Source of the DNA: Cellvibrio fontiphilus_A | GTDB taxonomy: Bacteria > Pseudomonadota > Gammaproteobacteria > Pseudomonadales > Cellvibrionaceae | Length of the DNA: 64,000 nt | Direction of reading: 5' to 3' | Assembly: GCF_042646205.1 (NCBI RefSeq) | Contig: NZ_JBHRTF010000004.1 | Span: forward strand, 1,164,626-1,228,625 | Part shown: positions 36,098 through 44,460 of the stretch, piece by piece | Position numbering within the stretch: the first letter of the stretch is position 1 | Layout of the letters: every line of letters starts with the position of its first letter | Program-made: the position numbers and the translations under genes | Notes under the pieces: generated by a model | The model's input: only the letters and a program-made list of their open reading frames with translations | Database searches by the model: none | Told to the model about the DNA's origin: nothing

Positions 36098-36577
36098 TTA
36101 AACAGCAAATTCTTTCAGCTTTTTCAATGGGCGTACTTTTACTGAAATACTGGCAGGCTTGGCTTTGAAAACCACTTCTTCTTTAGTGAAGGGGTTAATA
36201 CCTTTGCGTGCTTTGGTGGCAGGCTTTTTCACGGTGGTAATTTTCAGCAGGCCAGGCAAAACAAATTCACCTACGCCTTTTTTCTTGATGTGGCCTTCAA
36301 TGACATTGGTCAGCTCGTCCAATACTGCTTGAACTTGCTTTTTGCTCAACTCGGTAGCATCAGCAATTTGCTGCAACATTTGGGTTTTATTTTGGCGCTC
36401 GGCGATGGGCTTAACTACAGCAGGGGCCGCTTTAGCAGCAGGGGCTTTTTTAGCAGCTGGTTTTGCTGCGGGCGCTTTTTTAGCGGCTGCTTTAGGTGCA
36501 GCTTTTGGAGCTGCTTTGGCAGCAGGTGCTTTTTTAGCTGGCGCAGCTTTTGCGGCTGCAGGTTTTTTAACGGCCAT
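36098..36577 (-). CDS. HU-family DNA-binding protein with Lys/Ala/Pro-rich N-terminal tail
   Basis: A 159-residue nucleoid protein. The C-terminal 95 residues form an HU/IHF fold (NKTQMLQQIADATELSKKQV, KGVGEFVLPGLLKI, KARKGINPFTKEE). The N-terminal 60 residues are almost only Ala, Lys and Pro in repeats such as KKAPAAK, like eukaryotic H1 tails. In mycobacterial HupB a comparable tail is C-terminal. I start at ATG 36577 (MAVKKPAA), where AAGGAAAT gives a well-spaced ribosome site; a longer frame to 36604 has none. The tail-encoding DNA is internally repetitive and may vary in length between strains. Confidence 0.88.
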   Translation of the reverse strand: MAVKKPAAAKAAPAKKAPAAKAAPKAAPKAAAKKAPAAKPAAKKAPAAKAAPAVVKPIAERQNKTQMLQQIADATELSKKQVQAVLDELTNVIEGHIKKKGVGEFVLPGLLKITTVKKPATKARKGINPFTKEEVVFKAKPASISVKVRPLKKLKEFAV

Positions 36578-36819
36578 ATTTATTTCCTTGTGTAAGTTCA
36601 TCAACCTGAGGTTGGGTCAGTGTTTTTTAATTACGCGTGAATAAAAACCCCTGTATTTATAGGCTTTGTGGCGCCTTAATACGGATTGACGCTATATATA
36701 TAGGATTAAAAACGAATCGGCAACAGAAAATGCCTTGGTTTTAGGGCTAAAAGTGCTTTTTTTTCAGGCTGTGACTTTTTGCCCTGGTTTTTATTGTTTT
36801 GAAGGGAATAACCAAAGGC

Positions 36820-37320
36820 TCACAGAAAGAATTGCTGGAGTTCCGGCTCTGTTTCGGCGTATTGCCAAAGGTAGTTGAATTCTTCCCGAAGCGGTTTTAC
36901 TTCGCCTGCCGCTGCAGCGTTATAAAAGCCGCGATAATAACTGTCGTTATTTTTGTAAAGCAGTAGGCGAGTATCGCCCAGCATAAAACCCATCTCTTGA
37001 TTGTTGGGTTGTTGCGTTATTTTTCGCAGCTGGATTTTGGAGGACAAGCGCTGCGTTAGCTTTAGCAATGGGTGGCCAGACTCGATGGCTCGCTTGGTGC
37101 TTTTTACCAGTATTTGCATTTGGGTGTGCCGGCTTGAGCGCACAAAGTTAGAGATCACTTGCACGAATTCACTGGTGCCGTAAACCGGCTCATCCAATTC
37201 ATGACTGAGAATGGCAATCTGCCGGTGGCATTGCGCCCCCAGTTTCAAACTGTATTGGCAAAAATCTTCCAAACCATCAAGTAACCACAGGTCTTCACAA
37301 ACAGCAGATTGCTCAGCCAT
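36820..37320 (-). CDS. Conserved hypothetical protein linked to a GNAT gene
   Basis: A 166-residue soluble protein I recognise only as the kind found next to or fused with GNAT acetyltransferases in pseudomonads (possibly DUF7931). No signal peptide or membrane helix. Visible features are an N-terminal helical region (LWLLDGLEDFCQYSLKLGAQ) resembling the start of phospholipase-D-like folds (HELDEPVYG, FVQVISNFVRSSR) and a basic central part. The start ATG 37320 overlaps the end of the acetyltransferase gene by 8 bases (ATGGCTGA), which indicates coupled translation. Function unknown. Confidence 0.7.
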   Translation of the reverse strand: MAEQSAVCEDLWLLDGLEDFCQYSLKLGAQCHRQIAILSHELDEPVYGTSEFVQVISNFVRSSRHTQMQILVKSTKRAIESGHPLLKLTQRLSSKIQLRKITQQPNNQEMGFMLGDTRLLLYKNNDSYYRGFYNAAAAGEVKPLREEFNYLWQYAETEPELQQFFL

Positions 37321-37792
37321 TTTGGTTGCCCTCCGGGTGGAAATACATAGTGATATGAGGAATGCCGGCATCCATAAATTCCTCACCGCGAGTAATAAAA
37401 CCCAGTCGTTGATAAAACCCTTGGCGTTCAGTTTGGGCGTGCAGATAAATTTCCCGTTCAGATGCGGCAGCGCGGCAATGTTGGATAATAAATGCCATCA
37501 GTTGGCTACCAATACCGCAACCACGATAGGGCTCAAGTAGCGCAACCCGGCCAACATGAAAGCGCGGCGCTCCCTGCTCATTATGTTCATTCAAAAGGCG
37601 CGCACAGCCTATGGCAAAATCATTCGCTTTTTCATCTGTTGTCACCACTAGAAAATGAGTGGCTTGGTCATCCAATCCGTCCCATTCATCGGATTCGTTT
37701 ACGGCTTGCTCCTGCATAAAAACCCGTATACGAATATCCATAAGCTGGTGTTGATGAGTTTTCCAGTCGGTCTTTATTATTTTGTGGTTCAT
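37313..37792 (-). CDS. GNAT family N-acetyltransferase
   Basis: A 159-residue acetyl-CoA-dependent acetyltransferase, similar to the ElaA-type single-domain group. The acetyl-CoA loop is in RVALLEPYRGCGIGSQLM (about 91-108, R/QxxGxG/A form), followed by AEREIYLHAQ-like strand 5 and FYQRLGFITRGEEF. AAGGTGAAGA precedes the ATG. It lies 60 bases after the roxA-type gene and overlaps the next gene. The amine substrate is unknown. Confidence 0.85.
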   Translation of the reverse strand: MNHKIIKTDWKTHQHQLMDIRIRVFMQEQAVNESDEWDGLDDQATHFLVVTTDEKANDFAIGCARLLNEHNEQGAPRFHVGRVALLEPYRGCGIGSQLMAFIIQHCRAAASEREIYLHAQTERQGFYQRLGFITRGEEFMDAGIPHITMYFHPEGNQNG

Positions 37793-37852
37793 TCTTCACC
37801 TTGTGATGGGCTTTGCCAGAGCTTCGCCCATCGCGTGTTAATTGGTGGGGAG

Positions 37853-39007
37853 TTATTCGTCCACCAACAAGGTTTCCTGATTGATAAGTTGGGTGATAGT
37901 GGCGCGGTCTTGCGGGTCTTGCACCAGGCTTTTTAACTCTCTCCAACTAATTTCTACTTCACTGCTGATCAGTTCAGCCAAAGCGCGCGAGCAGCACATG
38001 ACTTCACCATCTGCAAACAACATAGTGCCTTTGCTGTCGCTATGAAAAGCGATGCGAGCAGCGGGGTGGCGCCACAAGAGTTCGCCATCGGCGAGCGCGG
38101 ACTGCCATTCGTCTGCATCAATGTCCAGCGGCTCTTCGTCGGTTTGTTCCAAATATTTGCGCTCAGTCATGAACTTGCCAAACCAATGCGCAATATTTTC
38201 GTTGGTCAGGTGTTGCAGAATAATACTGCGTACTTGTTCTATAGCCTTGTCGTTGATTTCGCCGGGGTTGGTCTGCAGGGTTAAATCCGGGTCGCTGTAA
38301 CGCAGGTCATCGACAATCGAGAGTGCAATCTCCTGGCCTGCTTCAGCAATAATATCCGCATGGCTCGGCGCGCGGAATCCGATGGAGTAAGTCATGCAAT
38401 CATCGCCCTGGGCATTACCCCAGTGGGCGATTCCCGGTGGGATATACAGCATGTCGCCCGGTTCCAGAACCCATTCATCGGTAGTGTGGAATTCGCTCAG
38501 GATTTTCAGGCGTGTGCCTTCAACCCGCGGCGAATTGTTGTCGCACATTTGTCCCAATTTCCAATGGCGTTTGCCCAAACCTTGTAGCAAAAAAACATCG
38601 TAATAATCAAAGTGCGGGCCGACACCGCCCTGATCGGGTGCGTAGCTGATCATAATGTCATCCAGCCGCCAGCTGGGGATAAAGCGGAAGTAATCGAGCA
38701 GTTGATTTACTTCAGGTACAAATTGGTCGACAGCTTGTACAAGCAAAGTCCAACGCTTCTCTGGCAAAGCCTCGAATGTTTTTTCATCGAATGGGCCGTT
38801 GCGCAATTCCCAAGGTGTTTCGCCTTGCTCTAGTACTATGCGCGATTCAACTTCTTCTTCCAGTGCCAAGCCTGCCAATTCATCAGGCGTTAACGGTGAT
38901 TCAAAACCGGGGAAGGCGTTGCGAATCAACAGTGGTTTTTTTTGCCAGTAGTCGCGCAGGAATTCTTCGATTGGCATATCGCCAAGGTGGGTTAAAGGTG
39001 CTGTCAT
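37853..39007 (-). CDS. roxA: Cupin/JmjC ribosomal oxygenase, RoxA (YcfD) type
   Basis: A 2-oxoglutarate and iron-dependent oxygenase. The E. coli relative hydroxylates an arginine of ribosomal protein L16. The 384 residues begin with the family pattern FLRDYWQKKPLLIRNAFPGF. The iron-binding HxD is in GVGPHFDYYDVF (about 130-141) and the distal His in PPGIAHWGNAQ (about 190-200). The C-terminal winged-helix-like dimer region is present. A terminator at 39038-39068 separates it from purB. Confidence 0.9.
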   Translation of the reverse strand: MTAPLTHLGDMPIEEFLRDYWQKKPLLIRNAFPGFESPLTPDELAGLALEEEVESRIVLEQGETPWELRNGPFDEKTFEALPEKRWTLLVQAVDQFVPEVNQLLDYFRFIPSWRLDDIMISYAPDQGGVGPHFDYYDVFLLQGLGKRHWKLGQMCDNNSPRVEGTRLKILSEFHTTDEWVLEPGDMLYIPPGIAHWGNAQGDDCMTYSIGFRAPSHADIIAEAGQEIALSIVDDLRYSDPDLTLQTNPGEINDKAIEQVRSIILQHLTNENIAHWFGKFMTERKYLEQTDEEPLDIDADEWQSALADGELLWRHPAARIAFHSDSKGTMLFADGEVMCCSRALAELISSEVEISWRELKSLVQDPQDRATITQLINQETLLVDE

Positions 39008-39037
39008 GGTTAATACCTACAAATAAAATGAATCGCA

Positions 39038-39068
39038 AAAATAAGGGCTCATTAAGAGCCCTTATTTT
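39038..39068 (-). terminator. Terminator between purB and roxA
   Basis: A 13-bp stem (AAAATAAGGGCTC / GAGCCCTTATTTT) with a 5-base loop. Read on the minus strand it ends in a T-run right after purB. Confidence 0.82.
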
Positions 39069-39076
39069 TTCACGCT

Positions 39077-40456
39077 TTAGATCGCTTTCGCTTGATCTAC
39101 CGCATTACCTATGTAATTGGCGGGCGTTAAGTCGCGCATGGTTTGTTTGGCATGCTCCGGTATGTCCAGTGTTTCTACAAACGCTGCCAACACATCGCGA
39201 TTAATTGTTTGGCCGCGAGTTAGTGCTTTTAATTTTTCATAGGGTTCAGCAACGTTGTAACGGCGCATAATAGTTTGGATTGGCTCGGCCAATACTTCCC
39301 AGGAATTATTTAAATCTTCTGCGAGGCGAGTGCGGTTAATCTCCAGTTTACCCATACCTTTCAAGGTGGATGCATAGGCAATCATGCCGTAGCCAAAACC
39401 TACGCCCATATTACGCAGCACAGTGGAATCGGTAAGGTCGCGCTGCCAGCGGGAAATAGGCAGTTTTTGTGCAAGGTGAGTGAAAATTGCGTTGGCAATG
39501 CCCAAGTTACCTTCAGAGTTTTCAAAGTCAATCGGGTTAACTTTGTGTGGCATAGTGGACGAACCCACTTCGCCAGCGATGGTTTTTTGTTTGAAGTAGC
39601 CGAGTGAAATATAGCCCCAAATGTCGCGGTCAAAATCGATAAGGATAGTGTTAAAGCGAGCGATGGCATCGAACAGTTCAGCAATGTAATCATGAGGTTC
39701 GATTTGCGTAGTGTATGGGTTCCAGGTCAGCCCCAAACTTTGCACAAACTCTTTGGCATTAGCCTGCCAATCTACATCGGGGTAGGCAGAGAGGTGAGCA
39801 TTATAGTTGCCCACGGCGCCATTAATTTTACCGAGCAATTGCACGCCGTTAACGGCATCAATTTGGCGGCGCAAGCGAGCCGCAACGTTTGCCATTTCTT
39901 TACCGACGGTAGTAGGTGATGCAGTTTGCCCATGAGTACGTGATAGCATTGAGTCTTCTGCATAGTCGTGGGCGAGTTTAACAATGCCCGCCACAATGGC
40001 TTCGGCGTCTTGCAAAAATACTTTGCGGCCTTCGCGCAGCATCAAGGCATGGGACAGGTTGTTAATATCTTCTGAGGTACACGCGAAGTGTACAAATTCC
40101 AGCACGGCTTCCAGCTCGCTATTGCCAGCGAATTTATTTTTCAGAAAATATTCAACCGCTTTAACATCGTGGTTGGTGGTGCGTTCAATATCTTTAACTG
40201 CTTGGGCATCGGCTGTGTTGAAATTCTCAACAATACTATCCAGGAATTTGTTGGTGGCTGCACTGAACGCTGGAACTTCCGGAACACCATCCATACGGCT
40301 GAGTTGTTGCAGCCAGCGGACTTCAACTTCTACACGAAAGCGAATTAAGCCAAATTCACTGAAGATGCTGCGCAGGGCGATGGTTTTGCTGCCATAGCGT
40401 CCATCCACTGGGGATACAGCGTTAAGCGCGGAGAGAGTGTCGAAGGTATTGTCCAT
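39077..40456 (-). CDS. purB: Adenylosuccinate lyase
   Basis: Catalyses two fumarate-releasing steps of purine synthesis. The 459 residues follow the E. coli PurB form: LSALNAVSPVDGRYGSK at the start, TNHDVKAVEY, the catalytic His in SRTHGQTASPTTVGKE (about 171) and the mobile signature loop GEVGSSTMPHKVNP (about 290-303). Downstream of hflD and mnmA, the same order as in enterics. Confidence 0.95.
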   Translation of the reverse strand: MDNTFDTLSALNAVSPVDGRYGSKTIALRSIFSEFGLIRFRVEVEVRWLQQLSRMDGVPEVPAFSAATNKFLDSIVENFNTADAQAVKDIERTTNHDVKAVEYFLKNKFAGNSELEAVLEFVHFACTSEDINNLSHALMLREGRKVFLQDAEAIVAGIVKLAHDYAEDSMLSRTHGQTASPTTVGKEMANVAARLRRQIDAVNGVQLLGKINGAVGNYNAHLSAYPDVDWQANAKEFVQSLGLTWNPYTTQIEPHDYIAELFDAIARFNTILIDFDRDIWGYISLGYFKQKTIAGEVGSSTMPHKVNPIDFENSEGNLGIANAIFTHLAQKLPISRWQRDLTDSTVLRNMGVGFGYGMIAYASTLKGMGKLEINRTRLAEDLNNSWEVLAEPIQTIMRRYNVAEPYEKLKALTRGQTINRDVLAAFVETLDIPEHAKQTMRDLTPANYIGNAVDQAKAI

Positions 40457-40528
40457 TGTGGTTCTCGTATTAAATTTAAAAAGAAAAATAAAAAAGCGAA
40501 AAAGTTGGCGTTAGAGTGTTGCGATTTA

Positions 40529-41152
40529 TTAAATGCTGCGTAGTAACTCTTCTACTTGCCATGCCAGATTTTTACGATTCAGCAGCAATTGCCAGCGATT
40601 GCCGCCCACCTGGCGCCAGAGCATGGCCGAGCGTATAGCGGCGAGCAAGAGTGCGCGGATTTGGTTGGCTATACGTTGTTGTTGCAAATAATTGTAGTCG
40701 CCGTTTACTTGAATACGGAAACGGAAAGTACTGAGTGTTTCGGTATAAAGAGTGCCAAGGTTGGCGATGACGTTATCGTGAGTAGATGAAAAATGTTGCG
40801 CTTGTTGACTGACTTGCTCGATGCGGCTGCCAATAACATTCAACATGTCGTGACGAGCGGCAAGTTTCTTCTGCAAATGTAAAACTCCCAAGCCATAACG
40901 CAATACCTCGCGATGTTGCTGGGAGTTGGGGCGCAGTAACTCGCGCATTACTTCGAGCCCGGTGCGCAAGTTTTCAACTTGACCACCATAAACAGCAAGG
41001 GTACTGGCGGGATTTAAATCAAGGATCGATTCGATACTGCACTTGAACACATCGGGCGGCACATAACCGGTTTTGGCTACCTGATCGACCAGTGTGGTTG
41101 CTTGAAAGACGCCGGCGAGGGCGAGGGTAATGTCTTGCCAGTTTTTGCTCAC
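40529..41152 (-). CDS. hflD: HflD homologue (lysogenization regulator family)
   Basis: A 207-residue helical protein associated with the inner membrane; the E. coli protein lowers phage lambda CII levels, and its normal host role is unclear. The N-terminus KNWQDITLALAGVFQATTLVDQ matches HflD. I chose GTG 41152 (MSKNWQD) with AGAG upstream instead of the longer frame from 41188, because HflD proteins start at this point. It sits between mnmA and purB, the conserved place. Confidence 0.9.
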   Translation of the reverse strand: MSKNWQDITLALAGVFQATTLVDQVAKTGYVPPDVFKCSIESILDLNPASTLAVYGGQVENLRTGLEVMRELLRPNSQQHREVLRYGLGVLHLQKKLAARHDMLNVIGSRIEQVSQQAQHFSSTHDNVIANLGTLYTETLSTFRFRIQVNGDYNYLQQQRIANQIRALLLAAIRSAMLWRQVGGNRWQLLLNRKNLAWQVEELLRSI

Positions 41153-41226
41153 GCGTAAATCTCTCTGTATCAGTTGGGGGTTGAACACGGTTGTCGGGCC
41201 AGCAACTCGATCAGTTGAATAGCTTG

Positions 41227-42345
41227 CTAACGATTATCGGTAGACTCGATAACAGCGCCACCCAGACATAGATCGTCTTGATAGAAAACCACAGATTGCC
41301 CCGGTGTGACGGCCCGCTGCGGCTGATCGAAATGCACATCGAGTGTGCCGTCAGCCATCACTTTTACCAGACAATCCTGATCTGGTTGGCGATAGCGGGT
41401 TTTGGCGCTACAGCGGAATTCATTTGCTGGTGGAGTGCTGTTAATCCAGTGTGCTTGTTGTGCGATTAGGTGATTGGTGAATAACAGCGGGTGATCCGTG
41501 CCTTGCACCACAACCAGTACATTGCGTGATAAGTCTTTTTGTGCAACGAACCAAGGCTCTTCATTGGCACCTTTAACGCCGCCAATACCCAAGCCCTGAC
41601 GCTGGCCAATAGTGTGGTACATCAGCCCCATGTGTTCGCCGATCACCTTGCCGTCCGCAGTTTGGATTTCGCCCGGTTGGGCTGGCAGGTACTGCTGCAG
41701 AAAATCTTTAAACCGGCGTTCGCCGATAAAACAAATACCGGTGCTGTCTTTTTTGTTGTGGGTGACCAAACCCTGCTGTTCAGCAATCCGGCGGACTTCC
41801 GGTTTTTCCAACTCGCCAACAGGGAATAGCGATTTGGCAAATTCCGCTTCGCCTACCGCATGTAAAAAATAACTTTGGTCTTTATTCGGGTCCAGCCCCT
41901 TAAGGAGGTGGGCACGACCATTGGCATCTGCGCGGCGCACATAGTGACCGGTGGCGATAAGCTCGCCGCCCAGCATTTGTGCATACTCCATAAAAACCTT
42001 GAACTTGATTTCGCGGTTACAGAGGATGTCCGGATTTGGAGTACGGCCGGCTTTATATTCTTCCAGAAAATGCTCGAATACATTGTCCCAGTATTCAGCT
42101 GCAAAATTGGCTGTGTGCAGGGGGATGCCTAGCTTGTCACACACCATTTGTGCATCTGCCAGATCAGCCTTGGCCGTGCAATATTCGGTGCCATCATCCT
42201 CATCCCAGTTTTTCATGAACAAGCCTTCAACCTGGTATCCCTGTTGTTTGAGTAGCAGGGCAGAGACGGATGAATCGACACCACCAGACATGCCTACAAT
42301 CACGCGGGCACCGGAGTTAACAGCAGGTTTGGAAAACTGGGTCAT
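41227..42345 (-). CDS. mnmA: tRNA-specific 2-thiouridylase
   Basis: Thiolates U34 of tRNAs for Lys, Glu and Gln. The 372 residues carry the PP-loop GMSGGVDSSV (about 18-27), the catalytic cysteine in NPDILCNREIKF (about 107) and the second cysteine in STGICFIGER (about 203), then the C-terminal beta-barrel domains. Spacing to hflD is 74 bases. The sulfur reaches it through a Tus relay not encoded here. Confidence 0.95.
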   Translation of the reverse strand: MTQFSKPAVNSGARVIVGMSGGVDSSVSALLLKQQGYQVEGLFMKNWDEDDGTEYCTAKADLADAQMVCDKLGIPLHTANFAAEYWDNVFEHFLEEYKAGRTPNPDILCNREIKFKVFMEYAQMLGGELIATGHYVRRADANGRAHLLKGLDPNKDQSYFLHAVGEAEFAKSLFPVGELEKPEVRRIAEQQGLVTHNKKDSTGICFIGERRFKDFLQQYLPAQPGEIQTADGKVIGEHMGLMYHTIGQRQGLGIGGVKGANEEPWFVAQKDLSRNVLVVVQGTDHPLLFTNHLIAQQAHWINSTPPANEFRCSAKTRYRQPDQDCLVKVMADGTLDVHFDQPQRAVTPGQSVVFYQDDLCLGGAVIESTDNR

Positions 42346-42404
42346 AAGAGGGATTTGATACTGCTTGAAAATGAGGCGAGCATTTTACCCGCCTTTTGCC
42401 TCTG

Positions 42405-42842
42405 TTAGCCAACCACCTCAAGCGGAAAACGGCGGCCAGCGCGATATTCTTCGATAATTTGCAATGTCATAGGGCTGCGCAACTGGTGTTTGCGTGCTAC
42501 CAGTTCTTCGTAGCTGAGCCATACAGCTTCGATGATGCCGGTATCCAGCTGGCGTTGGCTGTCGTGACTCAATGCCCTGGCGATAAAAGTGGTGCGGAAG
42601 TAGGTGATCCCATTGCTTGGCGCTGTGTAAAGGTTGACGCCGACAACACCCGTCAATTCAACTGTCCAGCCTGTTTCCTCCAGGGTCTCGCGGATGGCAG
42701 CCTCTTGCAGCGTTTCGTTCGGATCAAGGTGTCCGGCGGGTTGGTTATAGACTTTTTGGCCATCAGCTTCCTCATAAACCATGAGGTAGCGGTTATCTTG
42801 CTCGATAATCGTGGCAACAGTTACGTGTGGTGCCCAGGTCAT
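42405..42842 (-). CDS. nudJ: Nudix hydrolase NudJ (phosphatase)
   Basis: A 145-residue Nudix enzyme; E. coli NudJ hydrolyses nucleoside and thiamine (HMP-PP) pyrophosphates. The N-terminus MTWAPHVTVATIIE and the Nudix box GHLDPNETLQEAAIRETL then EETG are close to NudJ. It is first in the nudJ-mnmA-hflD-purB order seen in enterics, 59 bases before mnmA. Confidence 0.9.
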   Translation of the reverse strand: MTWAPHVTVATIIEQDNRYLMVYEEADGQKVYNQPAGHLDPNETLQEAAIRETLEETGWTVELTGVVGVNLYTAPSNGITYFRTTFIARALSHDSQRQLDTGIIEAVWLSYEELVARKHQLRSPMTLQIIEEYRAGRRFPLEVVG

Positions 42843-43279
42843 AACAAGTCCTTAGCTGTTGTAGCAATCGTGGGTGGGTGAATGTTAAGGGTAAAGAAGC
42901 CTATCTTCGGGGGCAATCGAATATCTGTTTTTCGGGTGATCCAGTCAGTCCGTTTTTAAGTACCTAGTGCCGCTCCAGCGGGAGGGGTGATGAATGTCAT
43001 TAGTTTATGGTAATCATTCACAACTCGTTGGAGAATCAGGGAAAAGGGAATATTATTTGCCCACCGACCAAATGGTCGGATGAAGTTTTTTGTGGCTAAA
43101 TTCTGGTGTTGCTTCTACATTTTTTGACAACTCCCGAATTTGGTTTTACAGGTGACTGTGCAACAATTCTTCCGCATGAATGCGTGAAGTGATGGTCGGG
43201 ATACCGTTAGTTGTTAACCCCCTCCAGCGCTGCCCGTTTCCAAATCGTTCTTCTCCTCTTCTTACATGGTTCTTCATTT
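42843..43279. other. Divergent intergenic region, nudJ / second RND operon
   Basis: 437 bases without a supportable gene. It contains the TetR-like palindrome at 43064-43079 and a TTGACA at 43124-43129 whose best partner is TTTACA (43145-43150) with a short 15-base spacer. The short in-frame extension of the adaptor gene from 43211 has no ribosome site and I do not count it. Confidence 0.45.
43064..43079. promoter_or_regulatory. TetR-type palindromic operator upstream of the second RND operon
   Basis: CCGACCA-AA-TGGTCGG, a perfect 7+7 palindrome. Half-sites of this GACC/GGTC kind are typical for TetR-family repressors, which often control RND pumps. No TetR gene is in the window, so the regulator would act from elsewhere. 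Confidence 0.6.
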
Positions 43280-44404
43280 ATGAACAATGCGAAATCAATC
43301 GGCATTGCAGCCGCAAGTCTCGTGGGAATTTTCCTGGTCGTTGCTGGCGTCAAATTTGGTCAGATTATGGCCATGGTATCCGCAGGGGAAAATACTCCGC
43401 CGGTAACACAGACAGTAAGCACATTCACTGCAGAGCTACAGCAGTGGCCGAATAGTTATACGGCCATGGGCACAGTAGAGGCATCTGAGGGGATTGTGAT
43501 TGCTGCCGAAGTGGCGGGTAAGGTCAAAGAAATCCGCTTCAAGTCCGGTGAACAGGTCAAAAAGGGTACTGTGCTTATTGTGCAGGAATCTGGCAACGAG
43601 CAAGCGCAGTTGAGCGCTGCCGAGGCGCGCTTGCGTTTGGCGAAGTCCAACCATGAACGTTTGCTGGAGCTGCGTAAGCGCAACACGGTTTCCCAGAGTG
43701 AACTTGATGCCGCGTTACAACAAATGGAATCGGCCCAGGGTGATGTTAATGATTTAAAAACCACGCTTGAGAAAAAAATCGTGCGCGCGCCTTTTGACGG
43801 TCGCTTGGGTATACGCAAAGTAGATTTAGGGCAGGATTTGCAGGTGGGCGGTGAGCTGGTATCGCTGCAGGCGACAAATAGTGTGCGTGTCAATTTCCCC
43901 GTGCCCCAGTTCTGGTTGGTGCAAATGACCCGTGGCTTGCCAGTTGAAGTCAATGTGGGTGATGGCTCTGACGCTGTTATCAAAGGTGAGATTACTGCAA
44001 TTGGTGCGGAGATCAGCCCGCTCACACGCAATGCAATTGTGCAGTCCTATCTGCAAAACGAAAACAATTTGCTAATCCCCGGTATGGCAGTTGAAACCAA
44101 GGTGACTCTATCTGATCCCCAAGAAGTGCTCGCAGTGCCGGCGACTGCTGTGATTTACGCGCCCTTCGGCGACACAGTATTTGTTATCGAGCCGGGTGAA
44201 GCTGCAGGCAGCTTTAAGGCGCGCCAACAGTTTGTGCGGTTGGGTAAAGCACGCGGCGATTTTGTAGAAATAGTGGATGGCTTGAAGCCCGGTGAAGTGG
44301 TTGCTAGCGCCGGTGCATTCAAATTGTTGAATGGTCAGGCGGTAACCGTTGGAACCCTGCCAACCCCTGAATACAAGTTGGAACCAACACCTGCAGATAG
44401 CTAA
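43280..44404 (+). CDS. RND efflux periplasmic adaptor (second system)
   Basis: A 374-residue membrane-fusion protein. A single N-terminal anchor helix (about 5-24, IGIAAASLVGIFLVVAGV) without a lipobox suggests an uncleaved membrane anchor. Lipoyl and coiled-coil segments follow (GKVKEIRFKSGEQVKKG, LRKRNTVSQSELD), then APFDGRLGIRKVDLGQDL and a barrel. I start at ATG 43280 (MNNAKSIG) rather than 43211. The pump gene follows 56 bases later. It is clearly related to, but not a copy of, the adaptor at 28.5 kb. Confidence 0.88.
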   Translation: MNNAKSIGIAAASLVGIFLVVAGVKFGQIMAMVSAGENTPPVTQTVSTFTAELQQWPNSYTAMGTVEASEGIVIAAEVAGKVKEIRFKSGEQVKKGTVLIVQESGNEQAQLSAAEARLRLAKSNHERLLELRKRNTVSQSELDAALQQMESAQGDVNDLKTTLEKKIVRAPFDGRLGIRKVDLGQDLQVGGELVSLQATNSVRVNFPVPQFWLVQMTRGLPVEVNVGDGSDAVIKGEITAIGAEISPLTRNAIVQSYLQNENNLLIPGMAVETKVTLSDPQEVLAVPATAVIYAPFGDTVFVIEPGEAAGSFKARQQFVRLGKARGDFVEIVDGLKPGEVVASAGAFKLLNGQAVTVGTLPTPEYKLEPTPADS

Positions 44405-44460
44405 TAGCTGCTGCGGTGCTGAATATATTCCACAAGCCTCAATGCCAATGGGCCTAAGTT

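Noticed and set aside
36290..36644. Plus-strand frames rich in Ala/Gly/Phe/Ser opposite the HU-like gene
   Set aside because: They mirror the repetitive tail-coding DNA in other frames, with no independent start signals.
42396..42881. A 161-codon plus-strand frame opposite nudJ
   Set aside because: Antisense to a well-supported nudJ gene and without family features.
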